This document shows, piece by piece, positions 23,826 to 33,325 of a stretch of 64,000 bases of DNA. A program made the position numbers and the translations under genes. The DNA lies in the NCBI RefSeq assembly GCF_002845745.1, contig NZ_PIUM01000004.1, positions 186,001 to 250,000 on the forward strand. The letters are read 5' to 3'. The notes under the pieces were generated by a model that did no database searches, was not told the DNA's origin, and was given only the letters and a program-made list of their open reading frames with translations. Source of the DNA: Telmatospirillum siberiense. GTDB taxonomy: Bacteria > Pseudomonadota > Alphaproteobacteria > Rhodospirillales > Magnetospirillaceae. Each line of letters starts with the position of its first letter. Position 1 is the stretch's first letter.

Positions 23826-24974
23826 ATGAAAATCACCAAGATGACCACCTACATCGTTCCTCCCCGGTGGTGTTTCCTGAAAATCGAAACCGACGAGGGC
23901 ATCGTCGGCTGGGGCGAACCGGTGCTGGAGGGCCGCGCCGCCACGGTAGCGACAGCCGTCGAGGAGCTTTCCGATTATCTGATCGGCAAGGATCCGTTCC
24001 TGATCGAGGACCATTGGACCGTGATGTATCGCGCCGGATTCTATCGCGGCGGCGGCATCCACATGAGCGCCATCGCCGGTATCGACCAGGCGTTGTGGGA
24101 TATCAAGGGCAAGGCCCTGGGCGTTCCCGTCCATCAGTTGCTGGGCGGCAAGCTGCGCCAGAATATCCGCGTCTATTCCTGGATCGGCGGCGATCGTCCG
24201 GCCGATACCGCCAAGGCGGCGCGCGAGGTGGCGGCGCGCGGTTTCACCGCCGTCAAGATGAACGGCACCGAGGAGATGCAGATCGTCGACAGCCACGCCA
24301 AGGTCGATGCCGTGCTCGAACGGGTGGCGGCGATCCGCGAGGCGATGGGGCCGCATTTCGGCATCGGCGTCGATTTCCACGGCCGTGTGCACCGTCCGAT
24401 GGCCAAGGTGCTGGCCAAGGAACTCGAACCCTTCAAGCTGATGTTCATCGAGGAGCCGGTGCTGAGCGAGCACTCGGAAGCCCTGAAGGAAATCGCCAAT
24501 CATTGCAGTACGCCGATCGCGCTCGGCGAGCGGCTGTTCTCGCGCTGGGATTTCAAGAAGATCCTGAGCGAAGGCTATGTCGACATCATTCAGCCCGATC
24601 CATCCCACGCCGGCGGCATCACCGAGACCCGCAAGATCGCGGCCATGGCCGAGGCCTACGACGTCGCCCTGGCCCTGCATTGTCCCCTGGGACCGATCGC
24701 CCTGGCCGCCAATCTGCAGATCGATGCCGTCAGCTACAATGCCTTCATCCAGGAACAAAGCCTGGGGATTCACTATAACAAGACCAACGATCTCCTTGAT
24801 TATCTTAAGGATCCCAAGGTCTTCGATTATAGCGACGGTTTCGTGGCCATTCCCGACGGGCCGGGGCTCGGCATCGAAATCAATGAGGAGTTCGTCGTCC
24901 GCCAAGCCGCCATCGGGCATCGCTGGCGCAATCCGGTCTGGCGGCATGCCGACGGCACATTCGCCGAATGGTAA
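23826..24974 (+). CDS. dgoD: D-galactonate dehydratase, enolase superfamily
   Basis: A 382-residue enzyme, the same length as E. coli DgoD, converting D-galactonate to 2-keto-3-deoxygalactonate. The metal ligands D183, E209 (FIEEP) and E235 (ALGER) and the catalytic histidines H185 (VDFHG) and H285 (LHCPLG) fall at the same numbers as in the E. coli enzyme. The ATG at 23826 gives this numbering; an in-frame start 48 bp upstream is rejected. It is the committed step of the operon. Confidence 0.95.
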   Translation: MKITKMTTYIVPPRWCFLKIETDEGIVGWGEPVLEGRAATVATAVEELSDYLIGKDPFLIEDHWTVMYRAGFYRGGGIHMSAIAGIDQALWDIKGKALGVPVHQLLGGKLRQNIRVYSWIGGDRPADTAKAAREVAARGFTAVKMNGTEEMQIVDSHAKVDAVLERVAAIREAMGPHFGIGVDFHGRVHRPMAKVLAKELEPFKLMFIEEPVLSEHSEALKEIANHCSTPIALGERLFSRWDFKKILSEGYVDIIQPDPSHAGGITETRKIAAMAEAYDVALALHCPLGPIALAANLQIDAVSYNAFIQEQSLGIHYNKTNDLLDYLKDPKVFDYSDGFVAIPDGPGLGIEINEEFVVRQAAIGHRWRNPVWRHADGTFAEW

Positions 24975-25005
24975 CGATAAAACAATGACTTAAAAGAAAG
25001 TCCTG

Positions 25006-25065
25006 TTGATCGGGGTCCGTCATCGCCAGCGATTGGCGAAGCGATGATGGCCCCCCTTCGATCAA
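25006..25065 (+). other. Long imperfect hairpin between dgoD and the transporter gene
   Basis: TTGATCG (25006-25012) pairs with CGATCAA (25059-25065) and TCATCGC with GCGATGA further in, with GGGG/CCCC between, making a long stem-loop just upstream of the next ribosome-binding site. It has no T-run, so mRNA processing or partial attenuation inside the operon is more likely than full termination. Confidence 0.5.
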
Positions 25066-25094
25066 TAGCGAAGCCTTCTAAAAGGAGAAAACCC

Positions 25095-26420
25095 ATGTTG
25101 GAACCTGGTCGGCTGGCGGCCGGGCAGGCGCCCACGCGCGCCCGCTTCATCATTATGCTGCTCCTGTTCGCCACCGTGGTGCTGAATTATCTCGACCGTG
25201 CCAATCTTTCCATCGCCGCCCCGTTGCTCACCAAGGACCTGGGCGTCGATTCGGTCAAGATGGGTCTGGTCTTTTCGGCCTTCGGCTGGACTTACGCGAT
25301 CTGCCAGATCCCCGGTGGCTGGCTGGTCGACCGCTACGCCCCCCGGCGCTTCTATGCGCTTCTCATCCTGCTGTGGTCGATTGCCACTTTCGCGCTCGGC
25401 TTCGCCGGTGGATTAACGGCGCTTTTCGTCCTTCGTTTGGCGGTCGGCGGGTTGGAAGCCCCATCCTTTCCGATCAACAACCGCGTGGTGACCACTTGGT
25501 TCCCGGAACAGGAACGCGCCACCGCCATCGGCTTCTATACATCGGGGCAATTCGTCGGCCTGGCCTTTCTGACTCCGGTCCTGGCCTATCTGCAGGCCAA
25601 TTTCGGCTGGCATATGGTGTTCGCCGTCACCGGTGGCATCGGTGCCGTGTGGGCCGTGGTCTGGTTCCTCGTCTACCGTGATCCCAGGCATTTCAAGGCA
25701 GCGAACGCCGCCGAGATCCAGTTGATCCGCGACGGGGGCGGCCTGGTCGACCTCGGCGAGCAGACCGGCGTCAAGCCCAAGTCGGCCTTTTCGCTGCGCG
25801 ATCTCGCCACGGTGTTGAGCAGCCGCAAGCTGTGGGGCATCTATTTCGGTCAATATGCCCTGACCTCGACCCTTTGGTTCTTCCTGACCTGGTTTCCCAC
25901 CTATCTGGTGCAATACCGGGGTATGAGCTACGTCAAGGCCGGCTTCCTCGCCTCCTTGCCCTTCCTCGCGGCCTTCTGCGGAGTGCTTTGCTCGGGCTTG
26001 ATCTCCGACTTTCTGGTCCGCAGGCAATGTTCTCTCGCCCTGGCCCGGAAGACGCCGATCGTTTGCGGCCTGTTGCTGTCCACCTCGATCGTCGGGGCCA
26101 ACTTCGTCGACAGTCCGGCTCTGGTCATCACCTTCATGACCGTGGCCTTCTTCGGCAACGGCCTGGCGTCGATCACCTGGTCGCTGGTGTCCGCCATCGC
26201 GCCCAAGCGGCTCCTGGGCCTGACCGGCGGCGTGTTCAATTTCATCGGCAATCTGTCGGGAATAACCGTGCCGATCATCATCGGCATCCTGGTCAGCGGC
26301 ACCGATTTCTCGCCGGCCCTGACCTATATTTCGGTGATGGCCCTGTTGGGAGCCATGTCCTACATCTTCATCGTCGGCCGCGTCGAGCGGCTGCCGGATA
26401 CGGGGGAGAACCTCGGATAG
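25095..26420 (+). CDS. MFS transporter, ACS family, probable D-galactonate permease
   Basis: A 441-residue anion:cation-symporter-family transporter with 12 predicted helices. Typical features are VVLNYLDRANLSIAAP in helix 1 and GWLVDRYAPRRFY in the first cytoplasmic loop, with TTWFPEQERATAIG later. Position as last gene of the dgo operon suggests galactonate uptake, as for E. coli DgoT. The ATG at 25095 has AAAGGAG upstream. A strong hairpin follows the stop. Confidence 0.87.
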   Translation: MLEPGRLAAGQAPTRARFIIMLLLFATVVLNYLDRANLSIAAPLLTKDLGVDSVKMGLVFSAFGWTYAICQIPGGWLVDRYAPRRFYALLILLWSIATFALGFAGGLTALFVLRLAVGGLEAPSFPINNRVVTTWFPEQERATAIGFYTSGQFVGLAFLTPVLAYLQANFGWHMVFAVTGGIGAVWAVVWFLVYRDPRHFKAANAAEIQLIRDGGGLVDLGEQTGVKPKSAFSLRDLATVLSSRKLWGIYFGQYALTSTLWFFLTWFPTYLVQYRGMSYVKAGFLASLPFLAAFCGVLCSGLISDFLVRRQCSLALARKTPIVCGLLLSTSIVGANFVDSPALVITFMTVAFFGNGLASITWSLVSAIAPKRLLGLTGGVFNFIGNLSGITVPIIIGILVSGTDFSPALTYISVMALLGAMSYIFIVGRVERLPDTGENLG

Positions 26421-26435
26421 GGGCCTTTCGAGGCG

Positions 26436-26466
26436 AAGCGGCGCGGGCTAAACGCCCACGCCGCTT
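26436..26466. terminator. Hairpin terminator between convergent genes
   Basis: AAGCGGCGCGGG (26436-26447) pairs with CCCACGCCGCTT (26455-26466) with one mismatch and a short loop. It lies 15 bp after the dgo transporter and 27 bp beyond the end of the converging SDR gene, so it can serve both strands. Confidence 0.7.
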
Positions 26467-26492
26467 GCTGTTTCAGGCGGACAGGGACCCGA

Positions 26493-27260
26493 TCACTTGC
26501 CTTCGCGATGGACGGCGAAGGGCGAGAACGCCTGATCGACCGGCATGATTTCCAGTTCGTTGATATTCATATGCGCCGGCAATGCCGCCACCCAATGGAT
26601 GCATTCTGCGATGTCGTCGGCGGACAGCGGCTTCATGCCGGCATAGACATTGTCGGCCTTGGAGGCGTCGCCGCGGAAACGGACCACCGAGAATTCGGTC
26701 TCGCACATGCCCGGCTTGATGTTCGTCACGCGCACCTTCGACCCCAACAGTTCGGCCCGCAGATTGAGCGAGAACTGCTCGACGAAGGCCTTGGTGCCGC
26801 CATAGACGTTACCGCCGGGATAGGGATAGGTGCCGGCCACCGAGCCCATGTTGATGATATGCCCGCGCTTCCTTTCGACCATGCCGGGCAGGGCGGAGCG
26901 GGTACAGTACATCAGGCCCTTGATGTTGGTGTCGACCATGGCGTCCCAGTCGTCGAGATCGGTCTTCGGGGCCATCTCGAGGCCGACCGCCAGGCCGGCG
27001 TTGTTCAGCAGGACGTCGATTTGGGCGAAATCCTTGGGCAGGGTGGCGAAAGCCTCGGTCACCGCCTCGCGATCGCGGATGTCGAGGGCGAGCACATGCA
27101 CGGGCACCTTCAATTCGCTTTTCAGGGCCTCCAGGCGGTCGGCGCGCCGCCCGAGAAGGACGAGGCGGGCCCCGTCACCGGCGAATCGCCGGGCCGCCGC
27201 CGCGCCGAAGCCTGACGTGGCGCCGGTAATGAAAATGGTGGCGGTGGAAAGATCGGTCAT
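26493..27260 (-). CDS. SDR-family NADP-dependent oxidoreductase (YdfG-like)
   Basis: A 255-residue classical short-chain dehydrogenase. The cofactor motif is TGATSGFG, NNAG follows near residue 86, and the catalytic Tyr and Lys are in YGGTKAF. It is closest in layout to E. coli YdfG, an NADP-dependent 3-hydroxy acid (serine/allothreonine) dehydrogenase that also handles 3-hydroxypropionate-like acids. AGGAG precedes the ATG at 27260, which overlaps the stop of the lipoprotein gene. A link to the dgo operon across the terminator is unlikely. Confidence 0.88.
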   Translation of the reverse strand: MTDLSTATIFITGATSGFGAAAARRFAGDGARLVLLGRRADRLEALKSELKVPVHVLALDIRDREAVTEAFATLPKDFAQIDVLLNNAGLAVGLEMAPKTDLDDWDAMVDTNIKGLMYCTRSALPGMVERKRGHIINMGSVAGTYPYPGGNVYGGTKAFVEQFSLNLRAELLGSKVRVTNIKPGMCETEFSVVRFRGDASKADNVYAGMKPLSADDIAECIHWVAALPAHMNINELEIMPVDQAFSPFAVHREGK

Positions 27261-27913
27261 TTCTGCTCCTGCTTCTGGGAAGGCCACACCCCTTCGCGCT
27301 GCATGACGAAATGGGGCGGTGGGGAAAACGCGTTCTGGATGGTCCAGATATAAACCTGGTAGCGGCCGAAAGGTTTGACCTCCGAGGCATTATGCTCCTT
27401 GACCAGTCCATCGGCGACGATGCGGAATTCGCCTTTGACGTCGAGCCCGAGCGTCGTCGCCTGCTGGGCCTCGGACGGCTTCATGGTGTGGCCGTTGACG
27501 ATGACGCGCCCATCCGGTTTCGAAACGATTTGGATGATGATGGCGTTGCGCCGCACGAAGGTGACCATGTCGTTGTCGTCCAGGTGACCTTCCCGCTGAT
27601 ATTCGACCCTGAAACGGCCCTTGCCAAGGGATTCGACTTTTTTGAAATGCGAATCGCGCTGCAGATCCTTTTGGATTTCGGCGACCTTGGTCGGGATTTC
27701 GGCCGCCGGAATGCTGTTTTTCTGGATGTCGCGGTAAAGCGGCGCCCAGATCAGATCGCCCCAGAAGGCGATGGCGTAATCGCCGGTTCGGCCGAGGCGG
27801 ATTTCCGACTTGAAATTGTCCGGCACGTAGCAAGCGGACAATGCCAGAAGCAGGGCGCCCGCCAGGGCGAGAAATCCCTTTCGGCGCCTGCTCCACATGA
27901 AGAATTTCCTCAT
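27257..27913 (-). CDS. Hypothetical lipoprotein
   Basis: A 218-residue protein with a lipoprotein signal peptide: basic start, hydrophobic LALAGALLLALSAC with lipobox LSAC. The mature part is hydrophilic and unrecognised (residues such as YVPDNFKSEIRLGRTGDYAIAF after the cysteine). The start ATG overlaps the mazG stop and its stop overlaps the SDR start, so the three genes are coupled. It is probably anchored in the envelope; its function is unknown. Confidence 0.75.
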   Translation of the reverse strand: MRKFFMWSRRRKGFLALAGALLLALSACYVPDNFKSEIRLGRTGDYAIAFWGDLIWAPLYRDIQKNSIPAAEIPTKVAEIQKDLQRDSHFKKVESLGKGRFRVEYQREGHLDDNDMVTFVRRNAIIIQIVSKPDGRVIVNGHTMKPSEAQQATTLGLDVKGEFRIVADGLVKEHNASEVKPFGRYQVYIWTIQNAFSPPPHFVMQREGVWPSQKQEQK

Positions 27914-28743
27914 GGTTCCCCCCGTTCCAATTTCTTGGCTTCGACCCAAAAGGCCTCCATCTCGGCCAGGCTCGATTCGCCGGGCGTCCGCCCGCGCTTG
28001 GCGAGCTCGGCCTCGATGTGATGAAAGCGCCGTTCGAATTTGCGGTTGCCGCGGCGCAATGCCGTTTCCGGATCGATTTCCAGCTTGCGGGCCAGATTGA
28101 CGCAAGCGAACAGCAAATCGCCCACTTCGTCCTCCAGGCGGTCCCGATCGACGGTCTCTCCCAGTTCGGCGCGAACCTCGCCGATTTCCTCGGCGATCTT
28201 GTCGAGGACCTGTTCCGCCTCCGGCCAGTCGAAACCGACGCGGCCGGCCCGCGCCTGAAGTTTCAAGGCCCGGGTTTGCGCGGGCAGGGCGGTCGAGACG
28301 CCGGCAAGCGCGCTTTGCGGCGCCTCTCCGGCCTTTCTTTGACGCTCGCGGGCCTTCTGGGCCTCCCACTGCGCGGTTTGCGCCCGGGCGTCGGCGATGG
28401 AGGCGTCGGCGAACACGTGGGGATGGCGGCGCTCCATCTTGTCGCAGATGGCCCCGACCACATCCTCGAAATCGAAGCTGCCTTCCTCCCTGGCCATCTG
28501 GGCGTAGAAGACCACCTGGAACAGCAGATCCCCCAATTCATCCTTCAGGGCCGTCTTGTCGTCCGCTTCGATGGCCTCCACCACCTCATAGGCCTCTTCG
28601 ATGGTGTGTTGCGCGATGGTCTTGAAGGTCTGGGCGATATCCCATGGACAGCCGCCTTCGGGCGCCCGCAGGCGGGCCATGATGGAGAGAAGCCGGTCGA
28701 TGGCGGATTGGCTGGAATGGGGAAAATGCTCGGAAGAGGACAT
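27910..28743 (-). CDS. mazG: Nucleoside triphosphate pyrophosphohydrolase
   Basis: A 277-residue all-alpha NTP pyrophosphohydrolase with two MazG domains, as in E. coli. The first carries CPWDIAQTF, EEAYEVVEAIE and KDELGDLLFQVVF; the second carries IAEEIGEVRAEL and EDEVGDLLFACVNLARKL. The acidic EExxE/ExxD residues bind magnesium. It removes non-canonical or excess NTPs. It is the first gene of a coupled trio with the lipoprotein and SDR genes. Confidence 0.93.
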   Translation of the reverse strand: MSSSEHFPHSSQSAIDRLLSIMARLRAPEGGCPWDIAQTFKTIAQHTIEEAYEVVEAIEADDKTALKDELGDLLFQVVFYAQMAREEGSFDFEDVVGAICDKMERRHPHVFADASIADARAQTAQWEAQKARERQRKAGEAPQSALAGVSTALPAQTRALKLQARAGRVGFDWPEAEQVLDKIAEEIGEVRAELGETVDRDRLEDEVGDLLFACVNLARKLEIDPETALRRGNRKFERRFHHIEAELAKRGRTPGESSLAEMEAFWVEAKKLERGEP

Positions 28744-28959
28744 GGAAAAAGCCTAAGGGGAAGACGGGGGGAATGATCGCCGAGCGGGGATGGCTTGGCA
28801 AGCACGGGAAAAAGAACGATTTTCGAGGGGTAATACCGGCGAATCGTCGATCTGGGCTTTTCGCCCTTGATGTTGGTGCCGGTTTCCGCTTGCATTCGGC
28901 GAAACCATGACGCCGGGGGCTTTCGGTGAGCGGCGTTTTTTTGTGACGGGGTGAACATC

Positions 28960-29832
28960 ATGGACGGATTGCAGGGACTGGCCCAGCCGGGGTTGTTTGT
29001 CGAGGAAGCCCAGGCCGGACATAGTCTGGAATGGTCGCTGGAAGGCGATCCCGCCGCCGCGCTGGCGGCGCTGAAGGCGTTGGATCCCGCCGGCGCCGTC
29101 ATCGGCATCGGCGCGCCGCTGGCCGCCGCTCTGGGCCGAAGCGTTCCCGGGCTGCGTCCGTTCAGCCCATTGGAGGGCCCGGCCAGCATGCCGGCGACCC
29201 AGCGGGCGCTGTGGGCCTTCATCCCCGAACAGACGGCCGGGGCCGCTTTCGACCGCGCCGAGGAACTCGACCGCCAACTGGCCGGGCCTTTCAGCCTGGT
29301 CGAGACTCTGCCGCTGTTCCGCTACCGGGATGGACGCGATCTCACCGGCTACAAGGACGGCACCGGCAACCCTCCGCCCGAGGAACAGGCCGAGGTGGCC
29401 GTGATTCCGGAAGGTCCGCAGGCGGGCGGATCCTTCGCGCTGGTTCAACGCTATGTGCATTTCCGCGAACGCTTCAATCATCTGCCGGAAGCCCAACGTG
29501 ACGACATCATCGGGCGCCGGCTTTCCGACAACGAGGAGTTCGACGAGGCGCCGGAGACGTCGCACGTCAAGCGGACGGACCAGGAAGGTTTCGACGAGCC
29601 CGCCTTCATGCTGCGCCGCTCGATGCCCTGGGGAGACCTGAAGGCCCATGGCCTGCTGTTCGTCGCCTTCGTCGCCGATCTCGGCGTCGTCGATCTGGTT
29701 CTGCGTCGCATGTGCGGTCTGCTCGACGAGGTGCCCGATTCCCTGCTGAAATACACCCAGGCCGAAACCGGCGCCTATTATTACTGTCCCCCGCAGAAGG
29801 ACGGACGGCTCAATCTGGCTGGTCTGCTGTAG
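28960..29832 (+). CDS. Dyp-type peroxidase
   Basis: A 290-residue haem peroxidase of the dye-decolorising family. The defining GxxDG motif is GYKDG at 130-134 with catalytic D133, the probable haem-ligand histidine is H202 in SHVKRTD, and a distal arginine lies in MLRRSMPWG. There is no signal peptide, so it is cytoplasmic. I prefer the ATG at 28960; a GTG 9 bp upstream in the same frame is possible. Its last 23 bp overlap the end of the converging gntR gene. Confidence 0.92.
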   Translation: MDGLQGLAQPGLFVEEAQAGHSLEWSLEGDPAAALAALKALDPAGAVIGIGAPLAAALGRSVPGLRPFSPLEGPASMPATQRALWAFIPEQTAGAAFDRAEELDRQLAGPFSLVETLPLFRYRDGRDLTGYKDGTGNPPPEEQAEVAVIPEGPQAGGSFALVQRYVHFRERFNHLPEAQRDDIIGRRLSDNEEFDEAPETSHVKRTDQEGFDEPAFMLRRSMPWGDLKAHGLLFVAFVADLGVVDLVLRRMCGLLDEVPDSLLKYTQAETGAYYYCPPQKDGRLNLAGLL

Positions 29833-30505
29833 CGGCGTTCCGGGCGATATCGAGTTTCCGCATGGTGACGAAGACCAGGCGGAGATGGTTGCGCAGTTCG
29901 GTCTGCGCCGTGGCGACGTCGCCCTTGGCGACGGCATTGGCGATGGTGGTGTGCTGCTTCAGGAGAAGCGCCATATGTTCCGGGCGGCGGTCGCTGATCT
30001 GGCGGACGCGATCCAGATGCACCTTGGACTGCTGGATGACCCGCCAGACGCCGCTGTTGCCCGACGCCGTCGCCCAGATGGCGTGCAGCGCCTCGTCATA
30101 GCTGTAGAAGCTGTCCCAGTCGCCCTTCTGGGCGGCGATGGCCTGCTGTTTCAGATTGTCGGACATCTGGCGGTTGACGCCGATGTCGATATGCTTGGCG
30201 GCCTCGGCGATCAGGGCGCATTCGAGATGTTCGCGGATGAATTGGGCCTGACGGACCGCGTCGAGGGAAATGGGCGCGACGAAGGAGCCGATCTGCGGAA
30301 CGATCTTGACCAGGCCTTCCTCGGCCAGACGGATCAGCGCCTCGCGGACGGGAGTGCGGCTGACCCCCAGTTTTTCGGACAATTCGACTTCGGAAAGCCG
30401 CGTGTCAGGGGGATAGACGCCGGTGACGATCTGGCGCCGCACCGCATCGAGGGCCTGTTCCGAAAGTCGCCTGTGCCGATTTTCGAGCGGCATGGTCGGT
30501 GCCAT
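29810..30505 (-). CDS. GntR/FadR-family transcriptional regulator (copy 1)
   Basis: A 231-residue regulator with an N-terminal winged HTH ([20 protein letters not shown]) and a C-terminal all-helical FCD ligand domain. It is clearly paralogous to the regulator at 44346: both contain FVAPIS followed by [13 protein letters not shown]. It is last in the uxuB-transporter-uxuA-gntR strand order, with a 160-bp gap before it. By context it should sense a hexuronate or hexonate intermediate and repress this region. Confidence 0.87.
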   Translation of the reverse strand: MAPTMPLENRHRRLSEQALDAVRRQIVTGVYPPDTRLSEVELSEKLGVSRTPVREALIRLAEEGLVKIVPQIGSFVAPISLDAVRQAQFIREHLECALIAEAAKHIDIGVNRQMSDNLKQQAIAAQKGDWDSFYSYDEALHAIWATASGNSGVWRVIQQSKVHLDRVRQISDRRPEHMALLLKQHTTIANAVAKGDVATAQTELRNHLRLVFVTMRKLDIARNAATADQPD

Positions 30506-30665
30506 TCAATAAACCTTCTCTCCGTTTGCCGCCGGATTCCCGCGACCGGCGCCCCGTTCTATTTAACGGCAATATGGGACCAGGGCAATCCATCGCCGAA
30601 ACGATCCGGTTCCAGGCGCCGGGCCTGGAACCGGATGACGGCGGGACGGGACGCGGTCTTTGGCG

Positions 30666-31856
30666 TCAGGCGATCTTTCCGGAGCGGAAAGCCTCGACCG
30701 TGCGCATCACGCCGCGCAATTCGGCCAAGCCCTTGAGGCGTCCGATGAAGGAATAGCCGGGATTCATCTTCTTGCCGACGTCGTCGCCCAGAAGATGTCC
30801 GTGATCGGGACGCATCGGAATCTGCGCGTCCGATCGACCGCCGGCGGTACGGCGGTCCTCTTCCTTCATGATCGCCGCGGCGACGCCGATGAGATCGGTG
30901 TCGCCATCGAGATGATCGGCTTCATAGAAGGAGCCATCGGCCTCGTGCTTGGTGTTGCGCAGATGGACGAAATGGATGCGGGGCGCGAATTCCTTGGCCA
31001 TGGCCACCAGATCGTTCTTCGGATTGGAACCGAAGGATCCCGTGCACAGCGTCAGGCCGCATGCCTCCTCGGGCACGGCGGAGAACATGGCGCGGACGTC
31101 CTCGGCCGTCGACATGACCCTGGGCAGGCCGAAGATGGGAAAGGACGGATCGTCGGGATGGATGCACAGGCGCACGCCCACTTCCTCGGCGACCGGGGTG
31201 ATCTCCTTCAGGAAGGCCACCAGATTGGCCCGCAGATCCTCGGTATCGATTTCCTGATAGATCTCCAGCATCTTCTTGAAGCTGGTCCGGTCATAGGCGA
31301 AATCGCGCGCCGGCAGCCAGTCGATCAGCACCTTTTCGAGGGCTGCGACCTCGTCGGGGCTCATCGCCTTGAAACGCGCCTCGGCCAGCTTGACCCGCTC
31401 GGGCGTGTAGCTGTCGGCGGCGCCTTTGCGCTGTAAGGCGAAAATGTCGTAGGCCGCGAAATCGATGCTGTCATAGCGCAGGGCATAGCCGCCGTTGGGC
31501 AGCCGATACATCAGATTGGTGCGGCTCCAATCGGTGATCACCATGAAATTGTAGCAGATCACCTTGATCCCGGACTTCGCCACGTTGCGGATCGACTGCT
31601 TGTAATTGTCGATCTTCTCGCGGAAGTTGCCGCTCCGCGTCTTGATCTCTTCGCCGACCCCGATGCTTTCGACCACCGTCCATTCCAGACCGGCCGCTTC
31701 GATCATCCTGCGGCGCTTCTCGATCTCGTCCTCCGTCCAGACGCCGCCGGTGTTCATGTGATGCAGGGCGGTGACGATGCCCGTCGCCCCGGCTTGCCGG
31801 GCATTTTCCAAAGTCACCGGGTCGTCGGGACCAAACCATCGCCATGTCTGAAGCAT
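30666..31856 (-). CDS. uxuA: Mannonate dehydratase (long form)
   Basis: A 396-residue TIM-barrel enzyme dehydrating D-mannonate to 2-keto-3-deoxygluconate, about the length of E. coli UxuA. Recognisable segments are [16 protein letters not shown], the IHPDDP metal-site strand, [22 protein letters not shown] and [11 protein letters not shown], which supply the metal-binding His, Cys and Asp residues. AAGGAAAA precedes the ATG. It follows the MHS transporter gene by 74 bp. A second shorter paralogue lies at 43198. Confidence 0.94.
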   Translation of the reverse strand: MLQTWRWFGPDDPVTLENARQAGATGIVTALHHMNTGGVWTEDEIEKRRRMIEAAGLEWTVVESIGVGEEIKTRSGNFREKIDNYKQSIRNVAKSGIKVICYNFMVITDWSRTNLMYRLPNGGYALRYDSIDFAAYDIFALQRKGAADSYTPERVKLAEARFKAMSPDEVAALEKVLIDWLPARDFAYDRTSFKKMLEIYQEIDTEDLRANLVAFLKEITPVAEEVGVRLCIHPDDPSFPIFGLPRVMSTAEDVRAMFSAVPEEACGLTLCTGSFGSNPKNDLVAMAKEFAPRIHFVHLRNTKHEADGSFYEADHLDGDTDLIGVAAAIMKEEDRRTAGGRSDAQIPMRPDHGHLLGDDVGKKMNPGYSFIGRLKGLAELRGVMRTVEAFRSGKIA

Positions 31857-31930
31857 AAAATTTTCCTTTTCGTTGCTGAGGGCTTAAGGCCCGGCGGCCT
31901 CGCGCCGCCAGGCCGGTGTTTGAACAAAGA

Positions 31931-33277
31931 TCAGTGGAAGGCCACGGCGGACGCCGTGGCGTGGCGTGGCGCCGATTCGTACATCAGGAAGACGCTGACG
32001 GTGGTCACCACGCCGGTAAAGGCGACGAAACCGGCCAGAAGCCACGGGGTACCGTTGCCGACCTGGAGAAGCCAGCCGGCGCCGAATCCGAAGATGGTGC
32101 CGATCAGGGCGCCGAACTGCTGGACGATGGCCACACCGGTGGCGCGCACCGAGGTCGGGAACAATTCGGCGAAGAAGGCGGCCTGGGGCGCGTACATGGC
32201 GGCATGGCCGACCGCCAGGGCGCCGACCAGTCCCAGCCAGATCAGGCCGCGCACGTCGTAATAGACGAGACCGAAAACCGGGAAGGCCAGCAGGATGGTC
32301 ATCACCGACCCCAACATATAGACCGTCCGCCGGCCGATGCGATCGGACAGGGCGCCGAACAGCGGCAGAGTCACCACTTCGATCACGATGGCGATCAGAA
32401 TGGCGGTGGTCATCAGGGACTTAGGAATGCCGCGGTTGACCGCATAGGCCGAAATCATCACGGCATAGATGGAGAATATGGAGGACTCGCACAGCTTGGC
32501 GCCCCAGCCTAGCAGAATGCCGCGCGTATGTTTCGTCAGCATCGCCACCATGGACGGCCGCGGCCCCTTGTGCTGGTGAGCCGAGGCGAACAGGGGGGAT
32601 TCGGAAAGATTGACGCGGATATAAAGGCCGATGCCGATCAGCAGAATGCTCACCAGGAAGGGCAGGCGCCATCCCCAGTCGAGAAAGACATCGTCGGTCA
32701 TCGTCGCCGTCAGAAGGGCGAACAGCCCCAGCGGTATGATAAAGCCGGCCGGGGCGCCGATTTGCACGAGCGAGCCGTAGAAGCCGCGTTTTTCCGCCGG
32801 AGCGTGCTCGCAAACGATGAGGATGGCATTGCCCTGTTCGCCGCCGATACCGAAACCATGCAGCATGCGGATGCAGATGAGGATGATCGGGGCCGCCAAG
32901 CCGATGGCGGCATAAGTCGGCATCAAACCGATGACGAAGGTGGCGATGCCGACGATCAAAAGGGTGGTGACCAGGGCTTTTTTCCGGCCCAGACGGTCGC
33001 CGACATAACCGAAGACCAAGCCACCCACGGGACGGGCGATGAAGCCCGCCGCATAGGTGCCCAGGGCCACGAGCGATCCGACGAGCGGGTCGAACTGCGG
33101 AAAGAAGAGTTTATTGAAAACCAGGGCTGCCGCGGTGGCGTAGACGAAAAAATCGTACCACTCCACCGTGGTGCCGACGCATGAGGCCATGGCGACGCGT
33201 CTCAACATCGCCGGGGACGAGACCTCTTGCACGGTCGTTTCGGCCGCGCCCGTCATCGTAAGCTCGATCTCATTCAT
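31931..33277 (-). CDS. MFS transporter, metabolite:H+ symporter (MHS) family
   Basis: A 448-residue transporter with 12 predicted helices. MHS features are SCVGTTVEWYDFFVYATAAAL in helix 1 and RPVGGLVFGYVGDRLGRKKA in the helix 2-3 loop, plus RMLHGFGIGGEQGNA. Family members carry dicarboxylates, shikimate or sugar acids with protons. Its position between uxuB and uxuA suggests uptake of a hexuronate or hexonate, which is inference. AAAGGAAC precedes the start. Confidence 0.88.
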   Translation of the reverse strand: MNEIELTMTGAAETTVQEVSSPAMLRRVAMASCVGTTVEWYDFFVYATAAALVFNKLFFPQFDPLVGSLVALGTYAAGFIARPVGGLVFGYVGDRLGRKKALVTTLLIVGIATFVIGLMPTYAAIGLAAPIILICIRMLHGFGIGGEQGNAILIVCEHAPAEKRGFYGSLVQIGAPAGFIIPLGLFALLTATMTDDVFLDWGWRLPFLVSILLIGIGLYIRVNLSESPLFASAHQHKGPRPSMVAMLTKHTRGILLGWGAKLCESSIFSIYAVMISAYAVNRGIPKSLMTTAILIAIVIEVVTLPLFGALSDRIGRRTVYMLGSVMTILLAFPVFGLVYYDVRGLIWLGLVGALAVGHAAMYAPQAAFFAELFPTSVRATGVAIVQQFGALIGTIFGFGAGWLLQVGNGTPWLLAGFVAFTGVVTTVSVFLMYESAPRHATASAVAFH

Positions 33278-33325
33278 GGAAACGTTCCTTTAACCATTTT
33301 TTTTGTCTTTTGACGTTCGGGCCGA

